Below, piece after piece: positions 37,043 to 45,406 of a stretch of DNA of 64,000 nucleotides. The notes beneath the pieces are model-generated. The model ran no database searches, was not told the DNA's origin, and saw only the letters and a program-made list of their open reading frames with translations. The first letter of the stretch is position 1; the number at the start of each line of letters is the position of its first letter. A program made the position numbers and the translations under genes. Source of the DNA: CBDCYS01 sp965226245 (GTDB taxonomy: Bacteria; Acidobacteriota; Terriglobia; Bryobacterales; UBA6623); assembly GCA_965226245.1 (NCBI GenBank), contig CBDDCL010000015.1:3410001-3474000 (forward strand), written 5' to 3'.

Positions 37043-37449
37043 ATGTCGTTGTTGATCCGTGAAACGATCTCTCCCATCTTCGTGCGGGCATAGAATCGCG
37101 GCGAGAGTGATTGCAGGTGGCGATAGAGCGACAGCCGCATATCAAACAAGACCTCAGCGGAGATCTTCACGTAGCGGTAGCTCGACAGGATGTTGAGCGC
37201 GAAACCGAGCACTGTGATGACAACCATCAGGACGGCCACCACCATCAGCGCCTGCATGTTACGCTGCAACAATGCATCGTCGATGAGCAGCTTGGCGATG
37301 TAAGGTTGGGCGAGTGCAAGAAGGGTGGAAACAAGGCTAAAGGCAAGCACGACCCCCAGCCTTCGCCAGTAGGGGGCAATGTAAGCAAAGACCCGGCGAT
37401 AGTCCGAGAACCCTGGCACGGGACTTTGGGAATCGGTTTCTTCGCCCAT
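37043..37449 (-). pseudogene. qhpF: QhpF ABC exporter, N-terminal part
   Basis: From 'MGEETDSQSPVPGFSDYRRV' the sequence enters the first two membrane helices of a type I ABC exporter ('LGVVLAFSLVSTLLALAQPY', 'ALMVVAVLMVVITVLGFAL') and the coupling region ('FYARTKMGEIVSRINNDI'). It ends at IS1595 copy B. It lies about 250 bases downstream of qhpG, a gap with no recognisable gene. Confidence 0.85.
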
Positions 37450-37700
37450 TTACCTGGCCGGCGAGCGCCAAGTGTTTCCGATAATCGGGAAGGACCTCGC
37501 CGGAGTCGTAGATAGTATAGGGTATTCAGAGGCGTTCATCGGCATCGATGTCGTCTCGCCATCGGGAGCGGGTTGGAGACGAAAAATCCGTGGAGCGCCT
37601 TAGTGCACCTGTCGAGGCGACTAGCGGGGTGCTTGAGCAGGTAAGCCAGCCCGCATACACAGTGCGGATGGCTGCATCGGCCGCTCCGGCTGACCCGGCC

Positions 37701-39215
37701 TTAGTCGTCACTACCCGCTGCGTTTCGCAAAACTCTTTTGGCGAGCAGGAATGCCAAAGCTCCCAAGAAGTGGGGCAGAGCCACGGGCGGACAGATTCCG
37801 TTGTAGGCATTGAACAGCTCCGGCACTTGCCCGTAGCCCCCCGCAATAGTCGTCAGCTTTGGCAGATTCACGCCCCATAGATATGGGAGGCCCAGGGGAT
37901 TGGCTGCCGTGGCTATCGCTTCCCTCAGCACCACTTCGTTCCCCTCTATCACGGGGCTCTTCGCGATGCGCACACGATCTTGCATCTGGAGACGGATTGA
38001 GGAACTTTGCTTGAGCGCTTTGAGAGCGGACAGGACTTCAGGGTCCTGCTTCAGTTCCTCTTCGTCCATCTCCCAGCGATCGTCGAGGACAGGAGCCTGG
38101 CCGCGAAGAGTCCAGAAAGGACGAGGATGCCGTTGAGCCGCCTCGGAGAAATAGCGGGCCGACTGCTTGCGGTGGGTCTCATAGACTTGTCGTTCGCGGT
38201 TCGAAAAGAACTCCAGGGCGGCTTCCCGCATCGAAGGCCGCTTGAGGCAAGTATTGACGACCACGGCTGCCACCCACGCCGAGGCCAGCGCTTTTTTGAC
38301 TCCAAATGAGGAGAGGGGATCGATAGATGAGGCAGCGTCGCCCACCAACAAGAAATGAGAACCGGCGAATCGATGGGCAGAGTAAAGCGAGGCATCGCAT
38401 CCCCAGGGTTCACCGCGCGGGGCAGCCGCTTTCAGGATTTCGCGGAACTGTGTCGTCTTGGCGAGCTCAGCCCTGTAGATACGGTCCAAAGCATGGCCGC
38501 GGGCAATTTGGCTGTCCCGCACGTCCACCATGGCCGTGAAGTAACGAACGGTTGGTGAAACCGGTATGGACCAAGCCCATCCATCTTCGTAGCTTTCGAT
38601 GAGAGTATGAGTCTCATCTTCAAGGCCCCAGCCGCCCTCTTGCTCCCAGACGCCGCAGAGAGCCAGGGTGTTATGTCTCGTCTCATGCGCGCGGAATCCT
38701 TGCCGCGCAATCACGCCGGCGCGGCCAGAACAATCCAGCACGAACCTCGAGGTGACGCAGTTTTTCTCTCCGTCCGCCGTTTCGTAGTGCAAGCGAGCCG
38801 CCTTGTTCTTGCCCAGGTCCACGTCACGCACCGTTGCGGCGGGACAGACTTTGGCGCCGGCCCCTTCGGCCAAGGTAAGAAGCAGCCGGTCGAATTCGCT
38901 GCGCAAAACCTGGTAGCCCCACGTGTGACGGGGTCCCGGGTAATTCTGCGCCTCTCGAGGTCCGCCACCCCACCAGAACGTGTTACCGCTGGTTCGGTAA
39001 AAGGCGGCCCGGTCAACTTGCTCAAGGATCCCGAAAAACTTAAATAATTTCCGGGTGCTAGGTGGCAGGCACTCGGCCAGGGTTGGTCTCGTTGAAGGCC
39101 GCGTCAAAATAAGAACGGAGTACCCCCACTGAGCCAGAAAGCGTCCAGCCGTAGCTCCAGCGGGGCCGCCCCCGATAACGACAGAGTCAAAGAATGTCTC
39201 ATTCTTTGAGGCCAC
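37701..39215 (-). CDS. qhpG: QhpG: FAD-dependent monooxygenase for CTQ formation
   Basis: The 504-aa protein has an N-terminal dinucleotide fold ('VVIGGGPAGATAGRFLAQWG') and the second FAD motif ('FLLVGDAASSIDPLSSFGV', about residue 300), the tryptophan-halogenase/geranylgeranyl-reductase type of flavoprotein. QhpG is known to dihydroxylate the precursor tryptophan of the cysteine tryptophylquinone cofactor in QhpC. Position after qhpB and intact length support the assignment. Another flavin monooxygenase role is unlikely given the cluster. Confidence 0.82.
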   Translation of the reverse strand: MASKNETFFDSVVIGGGPAGATAGRFLAQWGYSVLILTRPSTRPTLAECLPPSTRKLFKFFGILEQVDRAAFYRTSGNTFWWGGGPREAQNYPGPRHTWGYQVLRSEFDRLLLTLAEGAGAKVCPAATVRDVDLGKNKAARLHYETADGEKNCVTSRFVLDCSGRAGVIARQGFRAHETRHNTLALCGVWEQEGGWGLEDETHTLIESYEDGWAWSIPVSPTVRYFTAMVDVRDSQIARGHALDRIYRAELAKTTQFREILKAAAPRGEPWGCDASLYSAHRFAGSHFLLVGDAASSIDPLSSFGVKKALASAWVAAVVVNTCLKRPSMREAALEFFSNRERQVYETHRKQSARYFSEAAQRHPRPFWTLRGQAPVLDDRWEMDEEELKQDPEVLSALKALKQSSSIRLQMQDRVRIAKSPVIEGNEVVLREAIATAANPLGLPYLWGVNLPKLTTIAGGYGQVPELFNAYNGICPPVALPHFLGALAFLLAKRVLRNAAGSDD

Positions 39216-39260
39216 GGTAAATCGCTCAGAGGTGCTATCCGTTGGGTCACTTTTGAGGCT

Positions 39261-40385
39261 TCAGAAAACACTGGAGGGAACAACCAGCAGTCCGCCCGTG
39301 ATGTCCGCGTTCACGTCAATGACTTTCTGTCTTTGGAGAGTCTCCGCGTCATAGACGTCTATCGTGGGCGCCGTCCCCGCGATGTAGATCTGTTTTCCGT
39401 CGCCGGACAACTGGTAGCCGAAATTTACAGGTCCGTCGAATTCAACGCGTTTGACGACCTTGTGCGTGGTCATGTCCAACACCCAAAACTCGGTCCGGCG
39501 ATTACCGACTTCTCCTTGGAAAGCCACGGCGTAGCCCGTCTTGCGGTCCGGTGTGAGCCGCAGACCCATAATGCCCCTGGTAGCAGAGGGACCCACCGGT
39601 GTGAAGTCGAACGTCCGCTTGTCGAGGTCGAACCGGGCGAGTCCGAAAATGGTGCGGCGTACGATCGGATCGGTCGAATTGAACACCCCGAATACGGTTC
39701 CTCGATCTTCGTTCGGGTCATCACGCGGTCCGAAGTTGATTTGCTCCATCCCCGGGTACAGAGGTTTCGATAGTTCGATCTTTTCCACGAGCTTGAAATC
39801 CTCGGTGTCGAAGACCAACACGTTGTCCTGGAACGCGTAAAGGTATTTGCCGTCCGGGGAGACCCGAAGCCCTGCTCCCCGGCCGAGTCTCGGTTCATCT
39901 TCCGGAAGGTCGGCCGTCCTGGTAATTTGCTGCTGGGCTAGGTCAATGACCGCAAACTTCGGTTTCTCTACTTCGAATCGGTCCACCTGCTGGATGGCGA
40001 CTCGAACGATGGTGTAGAGCAACCGGTCCTGGGGATCCGGGGCATAGCCCCCACGGATGCGAACGCGACGGTTACCCTCATGGAGGCTGAACTCGTTGAT
40101 GACCTTGCGGGTGGCCAGATCAACGACAGCGATCCCGCTGTTCGCCGTAAAGACGTAAATCTTTTTCTTGTCATAGGAGAGCCGGAGCCGTCTCGGCACC
40201 CCTGCGCTAAGCAAGATCTCGTCAACTACTTTGCCCTCATTCTCATCGATGACAAGGATCCTGCTGGGCAGGGCGCCCGCGTACATCACGGCGCCGTCGG
40301 CCTCGGACGCTGCCTCGGCGCCGGACTCCAAGGCGAATAGCGCGAGGCCGGCCGCCACGACCGGCAAGAAGCCGCGTCTCAGCAT
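39261..40385 (-). CDS. qhpB: QhpB: QHNDH beta subunit (beta-propeller)
   Basis: The 374-aa protein starts at ATG 40385, which overlaps the qhpC stop by one base (TGATG), so the two are translationally coupled. A signal peptide ('MLRRGFLPVVAAGLALFALE') precedes a seven-bladed YVTN-type propeller ('ILVIDENEGKVVDEILLSAG', 'LLYTIVRVAIQQVDRF', 'LRVSPDGKYLYAFQDNVLVF', 'YQLSGDGKQIYIAGT'). In QHNDH the beta subunit packs against the gamma subunit in the periplasm. It appears intact. Confidence 0.87.
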   Translation of the reverse strand: MLRRGFLPVVAAGLALFALESGAEAASEADGAVMYAGALPSRILVIDENEGKVVDEILLSAGVPRRLRLSYDKKKIYVFTANSGIAVVDLATRKVINEFSLHEGNRRVRIRGGYAPDPQDRLLYTIVRVAIQQVDRFEVEKPKFAVIDLAQQQITRTADLPEDEPRLGRGAGLRVSPDGKYLYAFQDNVLVFDTEDFKLVEKIELSKPLYPGMEQINFGPRDDPNEDRGTVFGVFNSTDPIVRRTIFGLARFDLDKRTFDFTPVGPSATRGIMGLRLTPDRKTGYAVAFQGEVGNRRTEFWVLDMTTHKVVKRVEFDGPVNFGYQLSGDGKQIYIAGTAPTIDVYDAETLQRQKVIDVNADITGGLLVVPSSVF

Positions 40386-40726
40386 CACGGGAACACCAAA
40401 TCGATATTGCGCCAGTCTTTGGTCGCGCTGGCGCATTTACTGGTCCAGTCGGGGTTGTTATTCAGATGATCGGGAACCTGAGCGGGCCAGAAACAAGACA
40501 AATAGCAGTCATACAGGTCCCGCTCGACCGGCTGACATAATCCAGCGGTCCCACCCTTGGAATCCACTTCCCAGCCCGGGGAAAAGACCAGTGAGCAGCC
40601 CATTGGGATGTGGGGTTTGGGCTGGGGAGGCCGGCCCTCCTGCAGGGCGAAGACGTCACCTTTCTCGGCACTCACATACTCATCTATTCGGGCGGCCTTA
40701 CGATTGACAGCTCGCAGGTGTTTCAT
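40385..40726 (-). CDS. qhpC: QhpC: QHNDH gamma subunit, CTQ cofactor precursor
   Basis: The 113-aa precursor has an N-terminal leader (about residues 1-37) and a Cys-rich core. Compared with the Paracoccus gamma subunit, every crosslink pair keeps its spacing with a constant offset of 37: C44-E53, C64-D70 and C78-D86 (thioether bonds made by QhpD), and C74-W80, which forms cysteine tryptophylquinone. W80 lies in 'SCFWPAQVPD'. The ATG is two bases after the qhpD stop. The product needs QhpD, QhpG, QhpE and QhpF to mature; two of those genes are broken here. Confidence 0.92.
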   Translation of the reverse strand: MKHLRAVNRKAARIDEYVSAEKGDVFALQEGRPPQPKPHIPMGCSLVFSPGWEVDSKGGTAGLCQPVERDLYDCYLSCFWPAQVPDHLNNNPDWTSKCASATKDWRNIDLVFP

Positions 40727-40728
40727 AT

Positions 40729-40942
40729 CTAGTTCCTGTCGTCAAAGTGTCGGAGAAACTTCGGATTACGGGCGGCGATTTCACCGTAGACTCGCAGACA
40801 AACGTCGGTCCATCCCCGAATCCAGTCGCAGTAGTGCAGGTTGGCGTGTCCAATGTCACCATAACGAACCTGTGCCTCGTGGTAACAGCCGCCCGAACAG
40901 ACCGGACGCGCCCAGCAGGTGTGGCATTCCGGTTTTCGGCTG
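40729..40942 (-). pseudogene. qhpD: QhpD radical SAM protein, C-terminal (SPASM) fragment
   Basis: Reading from the IS boundary: 'KPECHTCWARPVCSGGCYHE', 'YGDIGHANLHYCDWIRGW' and 'NPKFLRHFDDRN', then TAG. The spacing of the Cys residues (CHTC, CSGGC, HYC) is that of the SPASM domain binding auxiliary iron-sulfur clusters. It is cut off from the rest by IS1595 copy C. Confidence 0.85.
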
Positions 40943-41969
40943 ATAGGGTATTTAGTTGACTCCAGTAGCCACTACATCTTGGGGGTGGGGGTGCCGGCCC
41001 TGGTGGCCTCGACCATTGTCTTATAGGGAGCAGGGTCGGCGGCGACCGCCTGCTGGAGGAGGCGATAGAAAAGTTTGCCGCGCGACCGTGAGGTCCGCCG
41101 GTTGAAGCGGAACGTGAACTCGTCCAGGTAGTAGTCCAAATACTCGTGACTGACAGCCCCCTGGTGGGTCCCCAACAGCCAGCGCTTTAGCAGAGAGGCG
41201 ACACGATGGACTCTCGGCAGCAGCTTACTCGCCGATTGCCGCTTCCCGCGCAGCACGGTGACTTCATGGCGGTATCCTTTGTTCTCCAATCCCGCATAGC
41301 CTTCCCAGCCGTCGGTGTGCACGAGGCTGCCAGGTTGGATAGCTTCTTCGACAAAGGCTTCCAAGCTCGCCGCTGAGGCATCCGCGATCCGACGGAGCCG
41401 GATGCGACCCATACCGCGCCCATCCTCCTCGGCAGCAACCGCAACTAACGCTTTGCCAACCATTTCGCGACCTCGGACGCCCTCTTCGACTCCGCCCACA
41501 TACGTTTCGTCCACCTCCACCCGGCCGACCAGCCGATTGCGACCGGGGCGCACCATGGCGCGGCGGAACTTGTGCAGCCAGGTCCAGGCGGTTACATAGC
41601 TACCCAAACCCAAGACCCGCTGCAACTCCAGCGCGCTGGCCCCGCCTTTTTGCGTTGTCACCCACCAAGCCGCCCGGAACCACAACGTCAAGGGCTTGCG
41701 GGTGTCCTGGAAAATCGTGCCCGCCGTCACCGAGGCCTGGTAACCGCAGTCGGCGCAGAGCAGCAGATTGCGTTTGCTGGCCCATGAGGACTGGATCCCA
41801 CAGCGCGGGCACACGAACCCCTCCGGCCAGCGCAGCTTCAGCAGGTACTCCCGGCACGCCTCCTCGGTCGAGAATCGAGCTTCCAACTCGACGAGGTTTC
41901 GGGGGTAGTCCTCCTTCATGCCCCCAACCACAACATATTGTGGCTACTGGAGTCAACTAAATACCCCAT
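40943..41969 (-). mobile_element. IS1595-family element, copy C
   Basis: The target duplication is TTCGGCTG (40935-40942 and 41970-41977). The left end reads ATAGGG instead of ATGGGG, one substitution also seen at 55730. Inserted in the SPASM-coding part of qhpD. Confidence 0.94.
40972..41919 (-). CDS. IS1595-family transposase (copy C)
   Basis: Translation identical to that at 22858-23805; intact. Confidence 0.93.
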   Translation of the reverse strand: MKEDYPRNLVELEARFSTEEACREYLLKLRWPEGFVCPRCGIQSSWASKRNLLLCADCGYQASVTAGTIFQDTRKPLTLWFRAAWWVTTQKGGASALELQRVLGLGSYVTAWTWLHKFRRAMVRPGRNRLVGRVEVDETYVGGVEEGVRGREMVGKALVAVAAEEDGRGMGRIRLRRIADASAASLEAFVEEAIQPGSLVHTDGWEGYAGLENKGYRHEVTVLRGKRQSASKLLPRVHRVASLLKRWLLGTHQGAVSHEYLDYYLDEFTFRFNRRTSRSRGKLFYRLLQQAVAADPAPYKTMVEATRAGTPTPKM

Positions 41970-42577
41970 TTCGGCTGATATGCCCGCGTTCGAGGAATTC
42001 CGCCTGCGTGGCCTGGTCAATGCCCGTGGAGACGTGTCCCAGTTTATGACTATCGGAATCCACAAACCGGTGACACGGAGCAATATCACCTTAGCCACTA
42101 CATCTTGGGGGTGGGGGTGCCGGCCCTGGTGGCCTCGACCATTGTCTTATAGGGACAGGGTTTGGAGGAGGCGAAAAGTTTGCCGCGCGACCGTGAGGTC
42201 CGCCGGTTGAAGCGGAACGTGAACTCGTCAGGTAGTAGTCCAAATACTCGTGACTGACAGTGGTGGGTCCCCAACAGCCAGCGCTTTAGCAGAGAGGCGG
42301 ATGGACTCTCGGGCAGTAGTCCTCCTTTGGCATGCCCCCAACCACAAGGCTGCCATATTGTGGCTACTGGAGTCAACTAAATACCCCATTTCGGCTGATA
42401 TGCCCGCGTTCGAGGAATTCCGCATAGCTGCTGTGCGCCTGGCCCCGCCTTTTTGCGTACCCACCAAGCCGCCCGAACCACAACGTCAAGGGCTTGCGGG
42501 TGTCCTGGAAAATCGTGGAGACGTGTCCCAGTTTATGACTATCGGAATCCACAAACCGGTGACACGGAGCAATATCA
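41970..42577 (-). repeat. Mosaic of duplicated qhpD sequence and shredded IS1595 (copy D)
   Basis: A qhpD segment coding 'DIAPCHRFVDSDSHKLGHVS' occurs twice (about 42026-42091 and 42511-42577). So does the segment next to the IS ('TTCGGCTGATATGCCCGCG' at 41970 and 42389). Between them, 42092-42389 is an IS1595 copy with many small deletions, and 42423-42515 is an internal IS1595 piece that replaces 23 bases of qhpD. It could be a product of recombination and slippage, or an assembly artefact at repeats. Confidence 0.7.
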
Positions 42578-43107
42578 CCTGAATTATGCACAGATTCACT
42601 TTGCGAGTGTGGCTGCGTTCGTAGCGGGTTGGCGGTCGTCGTGAGGTGGTAGCTCGGCAACTGGCCTTTTGGCTTCTCCGTCCCCGGGTTCCTTTCCCGC
42701 CCAGAATCCGCGTCGTCAAAACCTCGCTCGGAAGTGACGTGTTTCCAGTGCGTTACGGCTAGTGCATAAAATTTTATGCATAGCGCATAGCCAGCCTCTC
42801 AGATCAGCGCCCTCCCGACCACCGGCAGCAAGCCGCCGTAGGGAGTCGGCTTCCTGCCGCGGAAGTGGTAAGGCGTCGAAGCCCCGATTTTATTGGGCCG
42901 CGAGGCCGTCACGGCTGGGCCTTGTTGGACGGGCCTTTGGGAGCTATGCTGTTTTCGTCTGGTAACCATGTGGGTGACCTCCTTGGGGTTGGCTGGCGAA
43001 GCTGGGATCTTTGCCAGCCTACCTTTTTACCCCATGTTTTCGGGGGTCCCAAATGGTCTCTTGCGGCTCAGCCCTCCTCAGGTCCACGCCGCAGTGCATA
43101 ATTTAGG
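42578..43107 (-). mobile_element. IS1380-derived MITE, copy 3 (subfamily II)
   Basis: 530 bp; target duplication TATCA (42573-42577 and 43108-43112). It differs from copies 1, 2, 4 and 5 by scattered substitutions shared with the copy at 55813, including TAGG instead of CAGG at the right end. It splits qhpD. Confidence 0.85.
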
Positions 43108-44123
43108 TATCACCTGACGGGCCGACCCCTAATAACCCCAAACCCGCGCCGCAAGGGTGCGACTTGCTGATGCCCGCATGCAATTCGCCTATGGTGTCAC
43201 TAACATTCGAGAAGCCGTGGTGTTCATCGCGCAGCGCATGTTCGAGATAATCCCGGGCCAGCTCGGTGAACTGTTCCAAGATGGAGTTAAGACCGTTGTC
43301 TCCGATCGCGTAGAGGCGCACGGGAGAGGTGGTTACCGGGGCGAATCCCACCTCGTGAAACCCCAGGTCCTGTTTCAAGTGGCGGTAGATCTTCAGCACG
43401 TCCACCACCTGTGATGTCAGGGTCACGCGAGCGGCAATCGGCCTCGAGGTGTGCCGTCTGAGCAGTTCCTTGACCTTCGGCTCGATCACGTCGTAACTTC
43501 CCTGGCCATTCTTGAAAACGCGAAAGGCGTCGTTCATTTCCCGAGGGCCGTCCAGGCTGATCGTGACGCCGACTTCGTTTTCCGCGAGGTATTCGATGAT
43601 CTCGGGGCGCAGCAGCGTGCCGTTCGTGGTGAGGCTGAAGTCGATGGTTTTGCCAGCAAGCTGGGCGCGTTCCCGTGCGTATGAGATCACTTTGCGAATC
43701 ACGGGGAAATTCATCAGCGTTTCGCCGCCAAAAAAGGTTAGATGGATTTTCCGGCGAGCTTGTGATGTTTCCACCAAATAATCGACGGCAACCCGCGCCG
43801 TCTCTTCGGACATGAACTTAGGCTTTCCCTCAGGGGTAGCAACGCGGTCTTCCCCGAATTCATAGCAATACTTACAGGAGAGGTTGCATTGGTTGGTGAC
43901 GTTGAGGACTAAGGTTTGCAGCGGAAACGGCAGGGGGACCTCTTGCACGGGTTCCTGCAAGCCGTTGCCGGCGACGATGGCGTGCGATTGATGGAGCTCC
44001 TCGCCTCCTCCATCGCCAGGTCTGAGCGCTGGCTGTTGGGGACCCACCAGGGGGCTACGAGTATTTGGACCACTTCAGAAGCCAGGTACCCCTGATTCGT
44101 TACGGCGGGAAGCAACTGTTCCT
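43108..44123 (-). pseudogene. qhpD: QhpD radical SAM protein, catalytic-core fragment
   Basis: The fragment contains 'LVLNVTNQCNLSCKYCYEFG' (C-x3-C-x2-C ligand motif of the [4Fe-4S]-SAM cluster), 'LTFFGGETLMNFPVIRKV', 'DFSLTTNGTLLRPEIIEYL', 'VGVTISLDGPREMNDAFR' and 'HPCGAGLGLLGVGPSGD', the start of the SPASM region. QhpD makes the three Cys-to-Asp/Glu thioether bonds in QhpC. A 45-bp piece of IS1595 (44026-44070) interrupts it near the 5' end and shifts the frame; MITE 3 and IS1595 copy E bound it. Confidence 0.85.
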
Positions 44124-45150
44124 ATGGGGTATTTAGTTGACTCCAGTAGCCACAATATGTTGTGGTTGGGGGCATGAAGGAGGACTACCCCCGAAACCTC
44201 GTCGAGTTGGAAGCTCGATTCTCGACCGAGGAGGCGTGCCGGGAGTACCTGCTGAAGCTGCGCTGGCCGGAGGGGTTCGTGTGCCCGCGCTGTGGGATCC
44301 AGTCCTCATGGGCCAGCAAACGCAATCTGCTGCTCTGCGCCGACTGCGGTTACCAGGCCTCGGTGACGGCGGGCACGATTTTCCAGGACACCCGCAAGCC
44401 CTTGACGTTGTGGTTCCGGGCGGCTTGGTGGGTGACAACGCAAAAAGGCGGGGCCAGCGCGCTGGAGTTGCAGCGGGTCTTGGGTTTGGGTAGCTATGTA
44501 ACCGCCTGGACCTGGCTGCACAAGTTCCGCCGCGCCATGGTGCGCCCCGGTCGCAATCGGCTGGTCGGCCGGGTGGAGGTGGACGAAACGTATGTGGGCG
44601 GAGTCGAAGAGGGCGTCCGAGGTCGCGAAATGGTTGGCAAAGCGTTAGTTGCGGTTGCTGCCGAGGAGGATGGGCGCGGTATGGGTCGCATCCGGCTCCG
44701 TCGGATCGCGGATGCCTCAGCGGCGAGCTTGGAAGCCTTTGTCGAAGAAGCTATCCAACCTGGCAGCCTCGTGCACACCGACGGCTGGGAAGGCTATGCG
44801 GGATTGGAGAACAAAGGATACCGCCATGAAGTCACCGTGCTGCGCGGGAAGCGGCAATCGGCGAGTAAGCTGCTGCCGAGAGTCCATCGTGTCGCCTCTC
44901 TGCTAAAGCGCTGGCTGTTGGGGACCCACCAGGGGGCTGTCAGTCACGAGTATTTGGACTACTACCTGGACGAGTTCACGTTCCGCTTCAACCGGCGGAC
45001 CTCACGGTCGCGCGGCAAACTTTTCTATCGCCTCCTCCAGCAGGCGGTCGCCGCCGACCCTGCTCCCTATAAGACAATGGTCGAGGCCACCAGGGCCGGC
45101 ACCCCCACCCCCAAGATGTAGTGGCTACTGGAGTCAACTAAATACCCCAT
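44124..45150 (+). mobile_element. IS1595-family element, copy E
   Basis: The target duplication CTGTTCCT is perfect (44116-44123 and 45151-45158). Inserted about 70 codons into qhpD, after 'NGERTKEQ'. Confidence 0.95.
44174..45121 (+). CDS. IS1595-family transposase (copy E)
   Basis: Translation identical to that at 22858-23805; intact. Confidence 0.93.
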   Translation: MKEDYPRNLVELEARFSTEEACREYLLKLRWPEGFVCPRCGIQSSWASKRNLLLCADCGYQASVTAGTIFQDTRKPLTLWFRAAWWVTTQKGGASALELQRVLGLGSYVTAWTWLHKFRRAMVRPGRNRLVGRVEVDETYVGGVEEGVRGREMVGKALVAVAAEEDGRGMGRIRLRRIADASAASLEAFVEEAIQPGSLVHTDGWEGYAGLENKGYRHEVTVLRGKRQSASKLLPRVHRVASLLKRWLLGTHQGAVSHEYLDYYLDEFTFRFNRRTSRSRGKLFYRLLQQAVAADPAPYKTMVEATRAGTPTPKM

Positions 45151-45363
45151 CTGTTCCTTTGTGCGCTCGCCGTTCCTTAGTAGTTGAAGAATCTCTGATG
45201 CCACCCTGGTCGGTTCGAAAATCGCGCCGCTTGGCACGAGGTAGAGATATTTCCGGCCACCTCCCTCAAAGCGATGGAACTCCCCAAGCTGGTACGGCGG
45301 TGCCGCGACGCGCTCGTCGGCGGGCCGAGGGAGTTCAGGACTTGCTGTTGAATTTAGTCGCAC
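45151..45363 (-). pseudogene. qhpD: QhpD radical SAM protein, N-terminal fragment
   Basis: GTG start at 45363, preceded by AAAGGGG. It encodes 'RLNSTASPELPRPADERVAA' and 'YQLGEFHRFEGGGRKYLYLV', the N-terminal RiPP-recognition-like region of QhpD, up to 'LLRNGERTKEQ'. It follows qhpA by 43 bases. Excising IS1595 copy E joins it to 'EQLLPAVTNQGYLASEV' at 44123. Confidence 0.8.
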
Positions 45364-45406
45364 GGATGATTCCCCTTTTCTGAAAACTTAGGTGTGCCCA
45401 GGGTGT

